Below are positions 1-8,035 of a DNA stretch of 64,000 nucleotides, piece after piece. Both the position numbers and the translations under genes were made by a program. Position 1 is the first letter of the stretch. Each line of letters begins with the position of its first letter. The notes beneath the pieces are model-generated. The model had not been told where the DNA came from. It ran no database searches and saw nothing but the letters and a program-made list of their open reading frames with translations. The stretch is taken from positions 1,162,501 to 1,226,500 of the forward strand of contig NZ_CP012184.1 in assembly GCF_001420995.1 (NCBI RefSeq). The letters run 5' to 3'. This DNA comes from Pseudonocardia sp. EC080619-01 (GTDB lineage: Bacteria; Actinomycetota; Actinomycetes; Mycobacteriales; Pseudonocardiaceae).

Positions 1-77
1 ACGACGCGGGCGCGGACCGGGCCCACGGCCCGGCCGGCGATCCCGTCTCGCCCTTCCTCACCGCGCCGGCGACGCCC

Positions 78-713
78 GTGACCGACCGGCTCGCCGGTCT
101 GGGGACCCCGCGCCGCTACGCCCGCGGCGAGCACGTCTACCGGCAGGGCGAGCTGTCCACCCGGCTCCACCTGGTCGTCTCCGGGCGGGTGCGCATCTAC
201 CTGCACCGCCCGGACGGTTCCGAGCGGTCGCTGGCCTACGCCGAACCGGGCGCCACCCTCGGTGAGGCCGCCTGCGTCGACGGGCGGCCGCGGCACCTCG
301 CGTCGGTCTGCACCCAGCCGTCGGAGATCGTCTCGGTCACCCGGGACGCGCTGCTCGACGCGGCCCGCGCCGAGCCCGAGCTGCTGCTGGAGATCACCCG
401 GCGGATCGCCTACAAGCAGCGCGTCATGCAGCTGCACGTCCTCATCGAGGGCCTGCCGGCCCGGGAGCGGGTCATCCTTCTGCTCGGGCACCTCGTGGAG
501 GCCTACGGCGAGGTCGCGCTCGACACCGTCACCCGGCTGTCGATCCGCCCGGCCGTCGACGAGCTGGCCCTGCTCGTCGGCCTGACCCGGGTGACCATGA
601 GCCGGGAGCTGTCCCGGCTGGTCGCCGAGGGCCTGGTCGAGAAGGAGGGCCGCAGCATCGTCGTGCGGGACCTGCCGGACCTGCGCCGCCGGGTGCACGC
701 CGTCCTGGCGTGA
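78..713 (+). CDS. Crp/Fnr-family transcriptional regulator
   Basis: A 211-residue cytoplasmic regulator of the cAMP-receptor type. Residues about 10-115 form the cyclic-nucleotide-binding-like beta roll (RQGE near 22 and a GxxLGE turn near 58-63). A linker helix follows, then a winged-helix domain with its HTH at about 158-185 (ELALLVGLTRVTMSREL). The ligand cannot be read from the sequence. The GTG at 78 is a plausible start, but the frame stays open to the left edge of the window, so the true start may lie upstream. The gene converges on thyX with only 7 bp between stops. Family is secure; regulon is unknown. Confidence 0.85.
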   Translation: MTDRLAGLGTPRRYARGEHVYRQGELSTRLHLVVSGRVRIYLHRPDGSERSLAYAEPGATLGEAACVDGRPRHLASVCTQPSEIVSVTRDALLDAARAEPELLLEITRRIAYKQRVMQLHVLIEGLPARERVILLLGHLVEAYGEVALDTVTRLSIRPAVDELALLVGLTRVTMSRELSRLVAEGLVEKEGRSIVVRDLPDLRRRVHAVLA

Positions 714-720
714 GGAGCGC

Positions 721-1485
721 TCAGCCCTCGCTGACCAGCGGGCTGGAGGCGATCTCGGTGCCGTCGTCGAGCTTCTGGATCTCGAAGTCGGCGAAGACGT
801 TCGGCACCTCGCGCTGCAGCTGACGCAGGCACTCCACCGCCAGGTTGCGGATCTCGACGTCGGCGTGCTCGGAGGCCCGCATCGCGACGAAGTGCCGCCA
901 GGCGCGGTAGTTCCCGGTCACGACGATCTTCGTCTCGGTCGCGTTCGGCAGCACCGACCGGGCGGCCTGACGGGCCTGCTTGCGGCGCAGCGTGCCGTTC
1001 GGGACGTCGGCGAAGCGCTTCTCCAGCCCTTCGAGGAGCTTCTGGTAGGCGCTCAGCGCGTCCGCGGACGCCTGCAGGAACAGCTCGTGCAGCTCGGGGT
1101 CGTCGGCGATGACGTCCGGCTCGACCATCGCCGCGTCCCGCTCGGGGACGTAGCGCTGGGACAGCTGCGAGTAGGAGAAGTGCCGATGGCGGATGAGCTC
1201 GTGGGTCAGCGACCGCGAGATCCCGGTGAGGTAGAAGCTGACGCTGCCGTGCTCCAGCACCGAGAGGTGCCCGACCTCCAGGATGTGCCGGACGTAGCCG
1301 GCGTTGGTCGCCGTGCGCGGGTTCGGCTTGCTCCACGACTGGTAGCAGGCGCGCCCGGCGAACTCGGCGAGCGCCTGGCCACCGTCGGCGTCGGTGGACC
1401 ACGGGACGTCCGCGGGCGGGGTGAACTCGGTCTTCGCCACCAGCTGGACGGTCAGCGGGACGGTCTGCGGCGCGGTCTCCGACAT
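721..1485 (-). CDS. thyX: FAD-dependent thymidylate synthase ThyX
   Basis: Makes dTMP from dUMP using methylenetetrahydrofolate, with FAD and NADPH completing the reduction. The 254-residue protein carries the ThyX signature [14 protein letters not shown] at residues 99-112, which binds dUMP and flavin. Length fits the family (about 220-260). The start is the ATG at 1485. A -10-like TACGCT at 1493-1498 (minus strand) ends 7 nt before this ATG and no Shine-Dalgarno is visible, so the mRNA is probably leaderless. It lies upstream of the dapB/pnp region, as in Mycobacterium tuberculosis. Confidence 0.97.
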   Translation of the reverse strand: MSETAPQTVPLTVQLVAKTEFTPPADVPWSTDADGGQALAEFAGRACYQSWSKPNPRTATNAGYVRHILEVGHLSVLEHGSVSFYLTGISRSLTHELIRHRHFSYSQLSQRYVPERDAAMVEPDVIADDPELHELFLQASADALSAYQKLLEGLEKRFADVPNGTLRRKQARQAARSVLPNATETKIVVTGNYRAWRHFVAMRASEHADVEIRNLAVECLRQLQREVPNVFADFEIQKLDDGTEIASSPLVSEG

Positions 1486-1537
1486 GCGCCCGAGCGTAGC
1501 CTCGGCGCCCCCCGACATCACCGGTGACGGCATCTCC

Positions 1538-1576
1538 TTGAAATGACATCGCAAGTGACGCCATAGTGACGTCATG
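1538..1576 (+). promoter_or_regulatory. Promoter with TGAC repeats (probable RHH operator)
   Basis: TTGAAA (1538-1543), an 18-nt spacer and CATAGT (1562-1567) make a credible sigma-A promoter whose start point would fall on or next to the ATG at 1574, so the transcript is probably leaderless. TGACATC, TGACGCC and TGACGTCA begin at 1544, 1556 and 1567, a step of 11-12 nt, and cover the spacer, the -10 and the start codon. Short direct repeats at about one helical turn are typical operators for ribbon-helix-helix proteins. Autorepression by the downstream gene is inferred. Confidence 0.55.
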
Positions 1577-2158
1577 GACCTCACGCCGTACGTCACGCAG
1601 CTGCGTGACGACCTCGCCGCCGCCGCGGCCGCCGGGGACGAGCAGGCCCGCCGCACGGCGGCGCTGCTCGGCTCCGCGATCGAGCCCGCCGCCCGCCTCG
1701 CGATCATGAACGCCCTCTCGGACCTCGCCTCGGAGGCGACCGCCGCCCTCGGCGACCGCTCCGTGGAGGTGCGGCTGCACGGCCGGGAGGTGCGGGTCTC
1801 GGTCTCGGGCACGCCGTCCGGCGACGGGCCGCAGCAGCCCACCGGACAGGCCCCGACCGGGTCGACCGGGGGCCGACCCGACGGGTGGGCAGGCAGGTGG
1901 CCCGGCGGGTCCGAGGGGACCGGCGGACCGTCCGGGCTGCCGTTCGGCGCCGACGCGGGCGACATCAGCCGGGTGACCCTGCGGATCGTCGAGCAGATCA
2001 AGTCGCAGGCCGAGCGGGCGGCGCAGTCGCAGGGCGTCTCGCTGAACACCTGGGTGTCCCAGGCGGTGCAGGGCGCCCTCGCGGGCGCCGAGGAGCGTGC
2101 CCGCGGCGGGCGCGGGCCGGGCGACGGACGGAACCTCCGGGGATGGGTGCAGGGATGA
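1574..2158 (+). CDS. Ribbon-helix-helix (HicB/Arc-like) DNA-binding protein
   Basis: A 194-residue protein in three parts. An Ala-rich helical N-terminal part (1-60) is followed by a Gly/Pro-rich linker (about 80-130). The C-terminal part, about residues 133-173, looks like a ribbon-helix-helix fold: a strand with SRVTLRI, then helices including [13 protein letters not shown]. Proteins like this are often labelled HicB-family antitoxins, but no HicA-like toxin gene is next to it. The next gene, a DUF4097 protein, overlaps by ATGA, so they are translationally coupled. Likely an autoregulated DNA-binding partner of the DUF4097 protein; that role is inferred. Confidence 0.7.
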   Translation: MDLTPYVTQLRDDLAAAAAAGDEQARRTAALLGSAIEPAARLAIMNALSDLASEATAALGDRSVEVRLHGREVRVSVSGTPSGDGPQQPTGQAPTGSTGGRPDGWAGRWPGGSEGTGGPSGLPFGADAGDISRVTLRIVEQIKSQAERAAQSQGVSLNTWVSQAVQGALAGAEERARGGRGPGDGRNLRGWVQG

Positions 2159-3291
2159 ACGACGAGCGTGACGACACGACCGGCCCGATCGACGGCGGGG
2201 ACGCCGGGGGTCCGGGCGCTCAGGGCGCGGGCGACGGGCCCGGCGACCGCTCTCCCGGCTCCGGAGCGGGCACCGGTGACCGCGACTCCGATCCCGGTGC
2301 CGGGACCGGTTCCGGGGCCGGTGCCGGGACCGGTCCGGTCGACGCGCGCCGGGAGAGCTGGGCCTGCACCGGCCCCGCCGAGCTGGAGATCACCATCGGT
2401 GGCGGCGACGTCCGGATCGACCTCGTCGAGGACGCCGCCGAGGTCCGCGTCGAGGTGTCGGCCGACCGCTCCGGCGCCCCGTGGTCCGGCGGCCTGGGCG
2501 GTCTCCTCGACTGGATCGGGACGTCGATGAGTGGCGGCGGGGCACCGCCCGCCGCCGGCTGGTCCGGGCGCGGCTTCGAGCCGATCGTCGGCGCCCCCTG
2601 GGAGCGGACCGGCGACCCGTCGGCCGAGGCCGTCGACGCCGTGACCATCGAGTGGTCCGGCCCCGGCGGGCGGCTGGTCGTGCGCGGGCCCGACGAGCCC
2701 GGCCTGAGCAGCGTCCCGTTGAGCGTGACCGTCTCGGCCCCGGCCGGGTCGCGGGCCGCCGTGCGGACCGGCGCGGCGGGCGTCCGGGTGACGGGCCGCG
2801 CGTCCTGGGCGGCCGTCCGGACCGGGTCGGGCACGGCGCGCGTCGCCGAGGTGACGGGTGATGCCGACATCACCACCGGTTCCGGCGGGATCGACCTCGG
2901 CTCGTGCGGCGGGCGCGCCGAGCTCCGCACCGGCGGCGGTGGGGTCGAGGCCGGGTCGCTCGCCGGGCCGTCCCGGGTGCGCACCGGCAGCGGCGACGTC
3001 CGGCTCGGGCAGGTGACGGGCGATCTCGAGATCCGCAGCGGCTCCGGGGACCTGGTGCTCGCCGACGCGGTCAGCGGCGACGTGCGGGTCAGCACCGGCT
3101 CGGGAAACGTCCGCGTGGGGGTGCACTCCGGTGTCGCCGCCGAGCTGGACCTGTCGACCGGCTCCGGCCGGGCCCGCAGCGAGCTCGACGTCCGGCACGA
3201 CGGCCCGCCGTCCCCCGCGGCCGTCCGGCTCTCGGGCCGCACCGGCAGCGGGGACGTGCTCGTCGGACGGGCGGCCGCCGTCGCGGAGTGA
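2155..3291 (+). CDS. DUF4097-family beta-repeat protein
   Basis: A 378-residue protein with a disordered acidic Gly/Pro/Asp-rich N-terminus (about 1-65). The rest is a repetitive beta-strand domain of the DUF4097 (adhesin-like head) type, with recurring TGSGxxxV and VTGD turns every 18-20 residues to the C-terminus. No signal peptide or membrane segment is seen, so it is probably cytoplasmic. Biochemical function is unknown for the family. The ATG overlaps the stop of the upstream RHH gene (ATGA), indicating coupled translation from the leaderless promoter before 1574. Confidence 0.8.
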   Translation: MNDERDDTTGPIDGGDAGGPGAQGAGDGPGDRSPGSGAGTGDRDSDPGAGTGSGAGAGTGPVDARRESWACTGPAELEITIGGGDVRIDLVEDAAEVRVEVSADRSGAPWSGGLGGLLDWIGTSMSGGGAPPAAGWSGRGFEPIVGAPWERTGDPSAEAVDAVTIEWSGPGGRLVVRGPDEPGLSSVPLSVTVSAPAGSRAAVRTGAAGVRVTGRASWAAVRTGSGTARVAEVTGDADITTGSGGIDLGSCGGRAELRTGGGGVEAGSLAGPSRVRTGSGDVRLGQVTGDLEIRSGSGDLVLADAVSGDVRVSTGSGNVRVGVHSGVAAELDLSTGSGRARSELDVRHDGPPSPAAVRLSGRTGSGDVLVGRAAAVAE

Positions 3292-3301
3292 CGCCGTTTC
3301 C

Positions 3302-3330
3302 CTCGATGATGGAGATGGTTGTTCATCGAG
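3302..3330. repeat. 8-bp perfect inverted repeat, probable operator
   Basis: CTCGATGA (3302-3309) and TCATCGAG (3323-3330) form a perfect inverted repeat with a 13-nt centre. It ends 16 nt before the ATG of the nitroreductase-family gene. The dyad is centred about 30 nt upstream of the start codon, where a dimeric repressor would block a promoter. The regulator is not known. Confidence 0.45.
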
Positions 3331-3346
3331 GAGTACGGTCGGTGGC

Positions 3347-3790
3347 ATGGAGCGCACCGAGATCGCCGCGATGAACGCCGCCATGACCGGGCGGGTGCTG
3401 ACCATGCCCGCCGCACCCGTCCCGGACGGCGGGTACGCCCTGCGCGTGCTGCGGACCCGGGGACGGCGCAGCGGGGAACCACGGGACACCCCGGTGGGCG
3501 TGGTCGGTCACGGCGGGGCGGAGTACGTCGTCGCGCCGGTGGCGGCCCGGGACTGGGTGCGGAACCTGCGCGCGACGCCCGGCTGCACGCTCCTGGCGAG
3601 CGACGGCGGGAGCGAGCGGCGTGCCGTCGAGCCGGGGCCCGGCGAGGCGGCCGCGGCCGTCGTCACCTACCTGCGGGCGATCGACCAGCCGCAGGCGTTG
3701 CGGGCGTTCCCGGTCCCGGCCGACGCCTCCGCCGACGACGTCGCCGCCCACCTCGGCACGATCGCCGTGTTCCGGCTCGACAGGGACTGA
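3347..3790 (+). CDS. Deazaflavin (F420)-dependent nitroreductase-family protein
   Basis: A 147-residue single-domain split-barrel protein of the Ddn/DUF385 family, which bind F420 (some bind FMN or FAD) and reduce quinones, nitroimidazoles or unknown substrates. Family landmarks are the [11 protein letters not shown] segment near residue 35, where the Ddn group has its TxGRxSG motif, and the following strands with YVVAP and NLRATPG. The start is the ATG at 3347, just after a perfect inverted repeat. The physiological substrate cannot be read from sequence. Confidence 0.8.
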   Translation: MERTEIAAMNAAMTGRVLTMPAAPVPDGGYALRVLRTRGRRSGEPRDTPVGVVGHGGAEYVVAPVAARDWVRNLRATPGCTLLASDGGSERRAVEPGPGEAAAAVVTYLRAIDQPQALRAFPVPADASADDVAAHLGTIAVFRLDRD

Positions 3791-3882
3791 CATCTCCCCG
3801 CCGGCCCGGCCTCGCGGGGGTCGACCGTTCGGGCCGGACGGGCTAACCTCCCGGCTCCGATCAGCCGATCCGCGGGGGACCG

Positions 3883-5427
3883 TTGAGCGAGCAGACAGCA
3901 CCGGAGACACCGTCACGGCTGACCCGGGCACTCGGCGTCGTCGAACGGGCCGGGAACAAGCTGCCCGACCCGGTGATCCTCTTCGTGGTGCTGTCGGTGC
4001 TGCTGGCCGGGCTGTCCGCGGTGCTCGCCGCGGCCGGGCTCACCGCGCAGGTCCCCGGCCAGGACGAGATCACCCCCGTCCGCAGCCTGCTCACCGGTGA
4101 CGGGCTGCGGTTCGCGCTCACCGAGGCGGTCACGAACTTCGTCGAGTTCCCGCCGCTCGGGACGATCATCGCGGTCCTGCTGGGCATCGCGGTCGCCGAC
4201 CGCTCCGGGCTGCTGCCGACGCTGCTGCGGGTCACCGTGCTGCGGGCACCGCGCCCGCTGGTCACCCCGGCACTGATGTTCGCCGGGGTCTGCGGGTCGG
4301 TCGCGTCCGACGCCGCGTACATCGTGCTGATCCCGCTCGGCGCGATGGTGTTCCGGACCCTGGGCCGCAACCCGGCGGTCGGGGCGGTGGCCGCGTTCGT
4401 GTCGGTCGGGGCGGGGTACGACGCGAGCATCCTCGTGACCGCGACCGACGTGCTGCTGGCCGGCATCACGAACTCCGCCGCGGCCGTCGTGGACCCGTCG
4501 ATCGAGCTGACCGCGCTGTCGAACTACTGGTTCAACGTCGTGAGCGCGCTGCTCATCGCCCTGGCGGCGGCGGTCGTCGTCGACCGGGTCGTCGAACCCG
4601 CCGCCGGCCGGTCCACCGAGGAACCGGCTGACGCCTCCGGGCACGAGGAGGCGGAGGCCGCGGAGGCGCGGGACGCCGAGATCTCCCGCGACCAGGTGCG
4701 TGGCCTGCGGGACGCCGGCCTGACGCTGCTCGCGCTCCTGGCGCTCTACGCGGCGGCCTGGCTGCCTGCGGGCTCCCCGCTGCGGGACCCGGACACCGGG
4801 GACCTGGTGCCGTCGCCGTTCCTGGACGGCATCGCCGTCGTGCTGCTGCTGACCTTCCTCGCGGTCGGCATCGTGTACGGGCTGCGGGTCGGGACGGTCC
4901 GCCGCGCCGCCGACGTGCCGCGGCTGATGCGCGAGGGGCTCGTCGACGTCGTCCCGATCCTCGTGCTGTTCTTCGTGATCGCCCAGTTCCTGGCCTGGTT
5001 CACCTGGACCGGGCTCGGTCAGTGGATCGCGGTGTCGGGCGCGGAGGTGCTGCGGGCGTCGGGCGCCCCCGCGCCGGTGCTGCTGTTCCTGACCGTGCTG
5101 CTGGTGTTCGTGCTCGGCCTGATGATCACGTCGGGATCGGCACAGTGGTCGCTGCTGGCCCCGGTGCTGGTGCCGATGCTGCTGCTCGTCGGGATCGACG
5201 CCGACCAGACGATGGCCGCGTTCCGGATCGGGGACTCCGTCGCGAACTCCCTCACGCCGATGAGTCCGTACTTCGCCGTCGCGCTCGGGTTCCTGCAGCG
5301 CTACCGGCGTGACGCCGGCATCGGCACGCTCATCTCGATGACGCTGCCGATCTGTGCGGCGATGTTCGTCGTCTGGACCGTCCTGTTCCTGGCCTGGGTA
5401 TCGCTGGGGATCCCGCTCGGGGTCTGA
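3883..5427 (+). CDS. AbgT-family transporter (p-aminobenzoyl-glutamate transporter-like)
   Basis: A 514-residue polytopic inner-membrane protein with roughly a dozen hydrophobic segments. It opens with the family hallmark ERAGNKLPDPV (about 21-31) before the first membrane helix. E. coli AbgT takes up p-aminobenzoyl-glutamate; relatives such as MtrF and YdaH export sulfonamides or p-aminobenzoate. Transport direction here is unknown. A charged Glu/Ala-rich loop sits at about 245-270. The start is the TTG at 3883, preceded by a GGGGGA ribosome site. Its stop codon is the first TGA of the tandem array that follows. Confidence 0.9.
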   Translation: MSEQTAPETPSRLTRALGVVERAGNKLPDPVILFVVLSVLLAGLSAVLAAAGLTAQVPGQDEITPVRSLLTGDGLRFALTEAVTNFVEFPPLGTIIAVLLGIAVADRSGLLPTLLRVTVLRAPRPLVTPALMFAGVCGSVASDAAYIVLIPLGAMVFRTLGRNPAVGAVAAFVSVGAGYDASILVTATDVLLAGITNSAAAVVDPSIELTALSNYWFNVVSALLIALAAAVVVDRVVEPAAGRSTEEPADASGHEEAEAAEARDAEISRDQVRGLRDAGLTLLALLALYAAAWLPAGSPLRDPDTGDLVPSPFLDGIAVVLLLTFLAVGIVYGLRVGTVRRAADVPRLMREGLVDVVPILVLFFVIAQFLAWFTWTGLGQWIAVSGAEVLRASGAPAPVLLFLTVLLVFVLGLMITSGSAQWSLLAPVLVPMLLLVGIDADQTMAAFRIGDSVANSLTPMSPYFAVALGFLQRYRRDAGIGTLISMTLPICAAMFVVWTVLFLAWVSLGIPLGV

Positions 5428-5560
5428 TCAGGCCGCGTCCCTGATCAGGCCGCGTCCCTGATCAGGCGACGTCTCTGATCAGGCGACGTCTCTGATCAGG
5501 CGACGTCTCTGATCAGGCGACGTCTCTGATCAGGCGGCGTCTCTGATCAGGCGGCGTCCG
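5425..5560. repeat. Eight tandem 17-bp repeats between convergent genes
   Basis: Eight uninterrupted units of TGATCAGGCGACGTCTC or near variants start at 5425, 5442, 5459, 5476, 5493, 5510, 5527 and 5544. Units 1-2 read GGCCGCGTCCC, 3-6 read GGCGACGTCTC, 7-8 read GGCGGCGTC. The first unit contains the stop codon of the AbgT gene and the last contains the stop of the convergent gene. Because TGATCA is palindromic and 17 is not a multiple of 3, the array places TGA stops in all frames on both strands. Confidence 0.97.
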
Positions 5561-5855
5561 AGCGACGGAGCTCCGCGTGCAGCAGCGCCGCGAGGCCGCC
5601 CCGCTCCCCCACGACGACGCCGTCGAGGCCCAGCCAGCCGGCCATCGTCGTCAGCTCGGCGGCGAGCTCGGCCGCGATCCGCGACTCCGGCCCCGGGGCG
5701 CCCGGCTCGGCGAACGCGCCCGGCACCCGCAGCACACCGGCGGCGCGGTCGGCCTTGAGGTCGACCCGGCCGACGAGGCGGCCGTCGAGCAGGAACGGGA
5801 AGACGTAGTAGCCGTACTCGCGCTGCGGCTCGGGCACGTAGATCTCGATGCGGTA
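5547..5855 (-). pseudogene. 3' part of interrupted YcaQ/AlkX-like DNA glycosylase gene
   Basis: These 103 codons (102 residues plus the stop) encode the C-terminal part of a winged-helix protein of the YcaQ/AlkX (HTH_42) family, beginning [19 protein letters not shown], a strongly conserved family block. The piece is cut from its N-terminal half by the IS630 element at 5856-6988. Joining the flanks at the duplicated TA restores FGFRYRIEIY with no change of frame. It is now read in frame from the transposase, so the peptide may still be made as a fusion tail. Confidence 0.92.
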
Positions 5856-6944
5856 GTGTCCTGAGTCAGGGATTCGCTTCAGATATCGGGTGAGTCGTTC
5901 GAGAATCTCGTCCGCGGTCTTGGTCCACGCGAAGGGCTTGGGGTTGTTGTTCCAGCCGGCGATCCAGTCGCGGATGTCGGCTTCGAGGGCGGGGACCGAG
6001 GTGTGCACGCCGCGGCGGATCTTCTTGGTGGTCAGCTCGGCGAACCAACGCTCGACCAGGTTGAGCCACGACGATCCGGTCGGGGTGAAATGCAGGTGGA
6101 ACCTCGGGTGAGCCACCAGCCAGGTCTTGATAGCCGGGGTCTTGTGGGTGGCGTAGTTGTCCAGCACCAGGTGCACGTCCAGCTCGGCGGGGACCTCGCG
6201 GTCGAGCCTGGTCAAGAACGTGCGGAACTCGCTCGCGCGATGGCGGCGATGCAGCGACCCGATCACCTTCCCGGTCGTGACCTCGAGCGCGGCGAACAAC
6301 GTCGTGGTTCCTGCCCGCACGTAGTCGTGGGTCAGTCGCTGCGGGATGCCGGGCATCATCGGCAGCACTGGTTGGGACCGGTTCAAGGCCTGGATCTGGG
6401 ATTTCTCGTCCACGCAGAACACCAGCGCCCGCTCGGGCGGGTCAAGGTAGAGACCGACGACGTCGTGGAGTTTCTCGATGAAGTACGGATCGGTGGACAG
6501 CTTGAACGTCTCGGCTCGGTGCGGGGCCAACCCGAAGGTGCGCCAGATCCGCGAGATCGTCGATTGGGACAACCCCGAATGCTCGGCCATCCCGCGGGTC
6601 GACCAGTGCGTCGCATCAGCCGGTTTGGACTCCAACGTCGTGGTGATCACCTCGGCGACCTGAGCGTCGGTGACCGTGCGCGGACCGCCCGGACGGGGCA
6701 GGTCCCCCAGCCCGGCGATCCGGTGAGCAACGAACCGGGCACGCCACCGGCCCACCGTGTGCGCAGCCGACCCCGTCTGCGCCGCGACTTCCTTGTTCGT
6801 CGCGCCCGAAGCGCACGCCAGGATGATCCGACACCGCAGCGCCCACGCCTGCGGAGTCGACCCGCGGCGAATCCATTCCTCCAACGCTGACCGCTCATCG
6901 TCGGACAGGATCAGCTCGGCCTTGGGTCGTCCGGTCCGTGCCAC
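5547..6944 (-). CDS. IS630-family transposase, fused in frame to host-gene remnant
   Basis: Residues 1-363 are an IS630 (Tc1/mariner-like) transposase. An N-terminal HTH (about 35-75) is followed by a second HTH-like segment (about 115-140). The DDE nuclease has D179 (CVDEKSQIQ), D262 (VLDNYATHK) and E298 (LNLVERWF), a D-36-E spacing normal for the family. The GTG at 6944 is the start. The element itself has no stop codon: the last codon, CAC, ends at the IS border, and at this site the TA duplication gives TAC. Translation therefore continues through 102 host codons to 5547, giving 465 residues. The catalytic triad is intact, so activity is possible if the tail is tolerated. Confidence 0.9.
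   Translation of the reverse strand: MARTGRPKAELILSDDERSALEEWIRRGSTPQAWALRCRIILACASGATNKEVAAQTGSAAHTVGRWRARFVAHRIAGLGDLPRPGGPRTVTDAQVAEVITTTLESKPADATHWSTRGMAEHSGLSQSTISRIWRTFGLAPHRAETFKLSTDPYFIEKLHDVVGLYLDPPERALVFCVDEKSQIQALNRSQPVLPMMPGIPQRLTHDYVRAGTTTLFAALEVTTGKVIGSLHRRHRASEFRTFLTRLDREVPAELDVHLVLDNYATHKTPAIKTWLVAHPRFHLHFTPTGSSWLNLVERWFAELTTKKIRRGVHTSVPALEADIRDWIAGWNNNPKPFAWTKTADEILERLTRYLKRIPDSGHYRIEIYVPEPQREYGYYVFPFLLDGRLVGRVDLKADRAAGVLRVPGAFAEPGAPGPESRIAAELAAELTTMAGWLGLDGVVVGERGGLAALLHAELRRSDAA
5857..5881. repeat. IS630 left terminal inverted repeat
   Basis: TGTCCTGAGTC and onward, matching the right end at about 18 of 25 positions when the right end is read from the opposite strand. TA lies two bases outside it (5854-5855). 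Confidence 0.85.
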
Positions 6945-7938
6945 CAGACCACCTTACAAATATGTCGCGAACTCGCGACTCATGACAGTAGCGGAAGCCG
7001 AAGATCCGCTCGGTGCGGTCGCGCTCCCACACCAGCGGGTCGAACGGGCAGAGCAGCGCCCGGCCCTCGACCGTGCGCGGTGCCCGGGCCGCCGGGTCGC
7101 GGTAGGCGGGCTTCGCCCAGCCGCGCACCGCGACCGGTTCGAGCCGCCCGCCGTCGACGAGCTCGTCGATCGCCGTGCGGGTGCGTTCCGGGCCGAGCCG
7201 GTAGTAGTCGCGCAGGTCGGTCTCGGTGCCGATGCCCAGCGCCGAGGCCGCCTTGGCGATGAGCTCGCGGGCGGCGTCGGCCGGGTCGGGTGGCGGGCCG
7301 TCGAGGACCTCCGGCGGGAGGACCCGCTCGGGCAGGTCGTAGCGGCGCTCGAAGTGCTTCCGGGTGCCCACGGCCAGGTCACCCACCGCGAACAGGTACT
7401 CGCAGACCCGCTTGACCTCGGACCGCTCCCACCAGGTCGCGCCCGGCGGTCGCGGGCGGACGGTGCCCGCCCGGCCGCCGGGTGCCAGCGCCTTCTCGAT
7501 CGCACCGGCGCCGATCGGGCCGGACTCGGCGACGACGTCGCGGATGTCCCCGGCCAGCGACGGGTGCTTCTCCAGCAGCGGCCCGTAGTGCTTCCACCAC
7601 CGCCGCGGCAGCGTCTCGTGGCCGAGCAGCGGCCAGTCCTGCACGGGGACCAGGCTCGCCTCGTGCGCCCAGGTCTCGGCGAGCAGCCGTGGGCGGCGCG
7701 CGCTCGGTGACCAGGCGGCGTCGTCGAGCAGGGACGCCGGGTACGCCCCGAGCCTGCTGAAGATCGGCATGTAGTGCGCGCGGACGGCGACGTTCACCGA
7801 GTCCAGCTGCAGCAGCTTCACCCGGTCCAGCACCCGCCCGAGATGCCGCCGGGTCACCGCGCCCGCAGGCCGGGGGTCGGCGAAGCCCTGCGCTGCCAGG
7901 AAGGTTCGCCGGGCCACGTCTCCCGAGATCGTCCGCAC
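6895..7938 (-). pseudogene. 5' part of interrupted YcaQ/AlkX-like DNA glycosylase gene
   Basis: The N-terminal 316 codons (7938-6991) belong to a winged-helix DNA glycosylase of the YcaQ/AlkX group, enzymes linked to unhooking interstrand crosslinks and removing alkylated bases. The motif QLD at residues 44-46 (KLLQLDSVNV) matches the Q-hydrophobic-D catalytic motif described for the YcaQ-like subfamily; AlkZ relatives have Q-x-Q. The frame runs to FGFRY at the TA, then into IS sequence and stops at 6895. The GTG at 7938 is the likely start; upstream sequence is repetitive. Restored length is about 418 residues, normal for the family. Loss of function is very likely. Confidence 0.9.
6963..6987. 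repeat. IS630 right terminal inverted repeat
   Basis: Read on the minus strand this begins TGTCATGAGTC and pairs imperfectly with the left end. TA lies two bases outside it (6989-6990). Confidence 0.85.
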
Positions 7939-8035
7939 CCGCCGGATGTTGCCACGGACCCCCGACAGGAACCGGCCCGCACCCCGCAGCCGCGCCCGCG
8001 CCCCGTGGCCCGGCGCCGCATCCGTGGCCGGCGAG

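Larger units (their letters stand above)
5856..6988 (-). mobile_element. IS630-family insertion sequence with TA duplication
   Basis: The element is 1133 bp, flanked by TA at 5854-5855 and 6989-6990, the classic Tc1/mariner-type target duplication. Its ends are imperfect inverted repeats (5857-5881 and 6963-6987), with TGTCCTGAGTC on the left and TGTCATGAGTC on the right. It encodes one DDE transposase. Removing the element plus one TA rebuilds an open reading frame of a conserved family across the junction, so the borders are exact and the insertion looks recent. Confidence 0.95.

Noticed and set aside
1574..2158. HicAB toxin-antitoxin system
   Set aside because: The RHH protein is HicB-like, but there is no HicA-type small RNA-binding toxin beside it; the coupled partner is a DUF4097 beta-repeat protein.
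721..3489. A 922-codon open frame on the minus strand across thyX and the DUF4097 region
   Set aside because: Only the first-described thyX part (to 1485) matches a family; the rest is low-complexity antisense to two well-supported genes, as expected in very GC-rich DNA.
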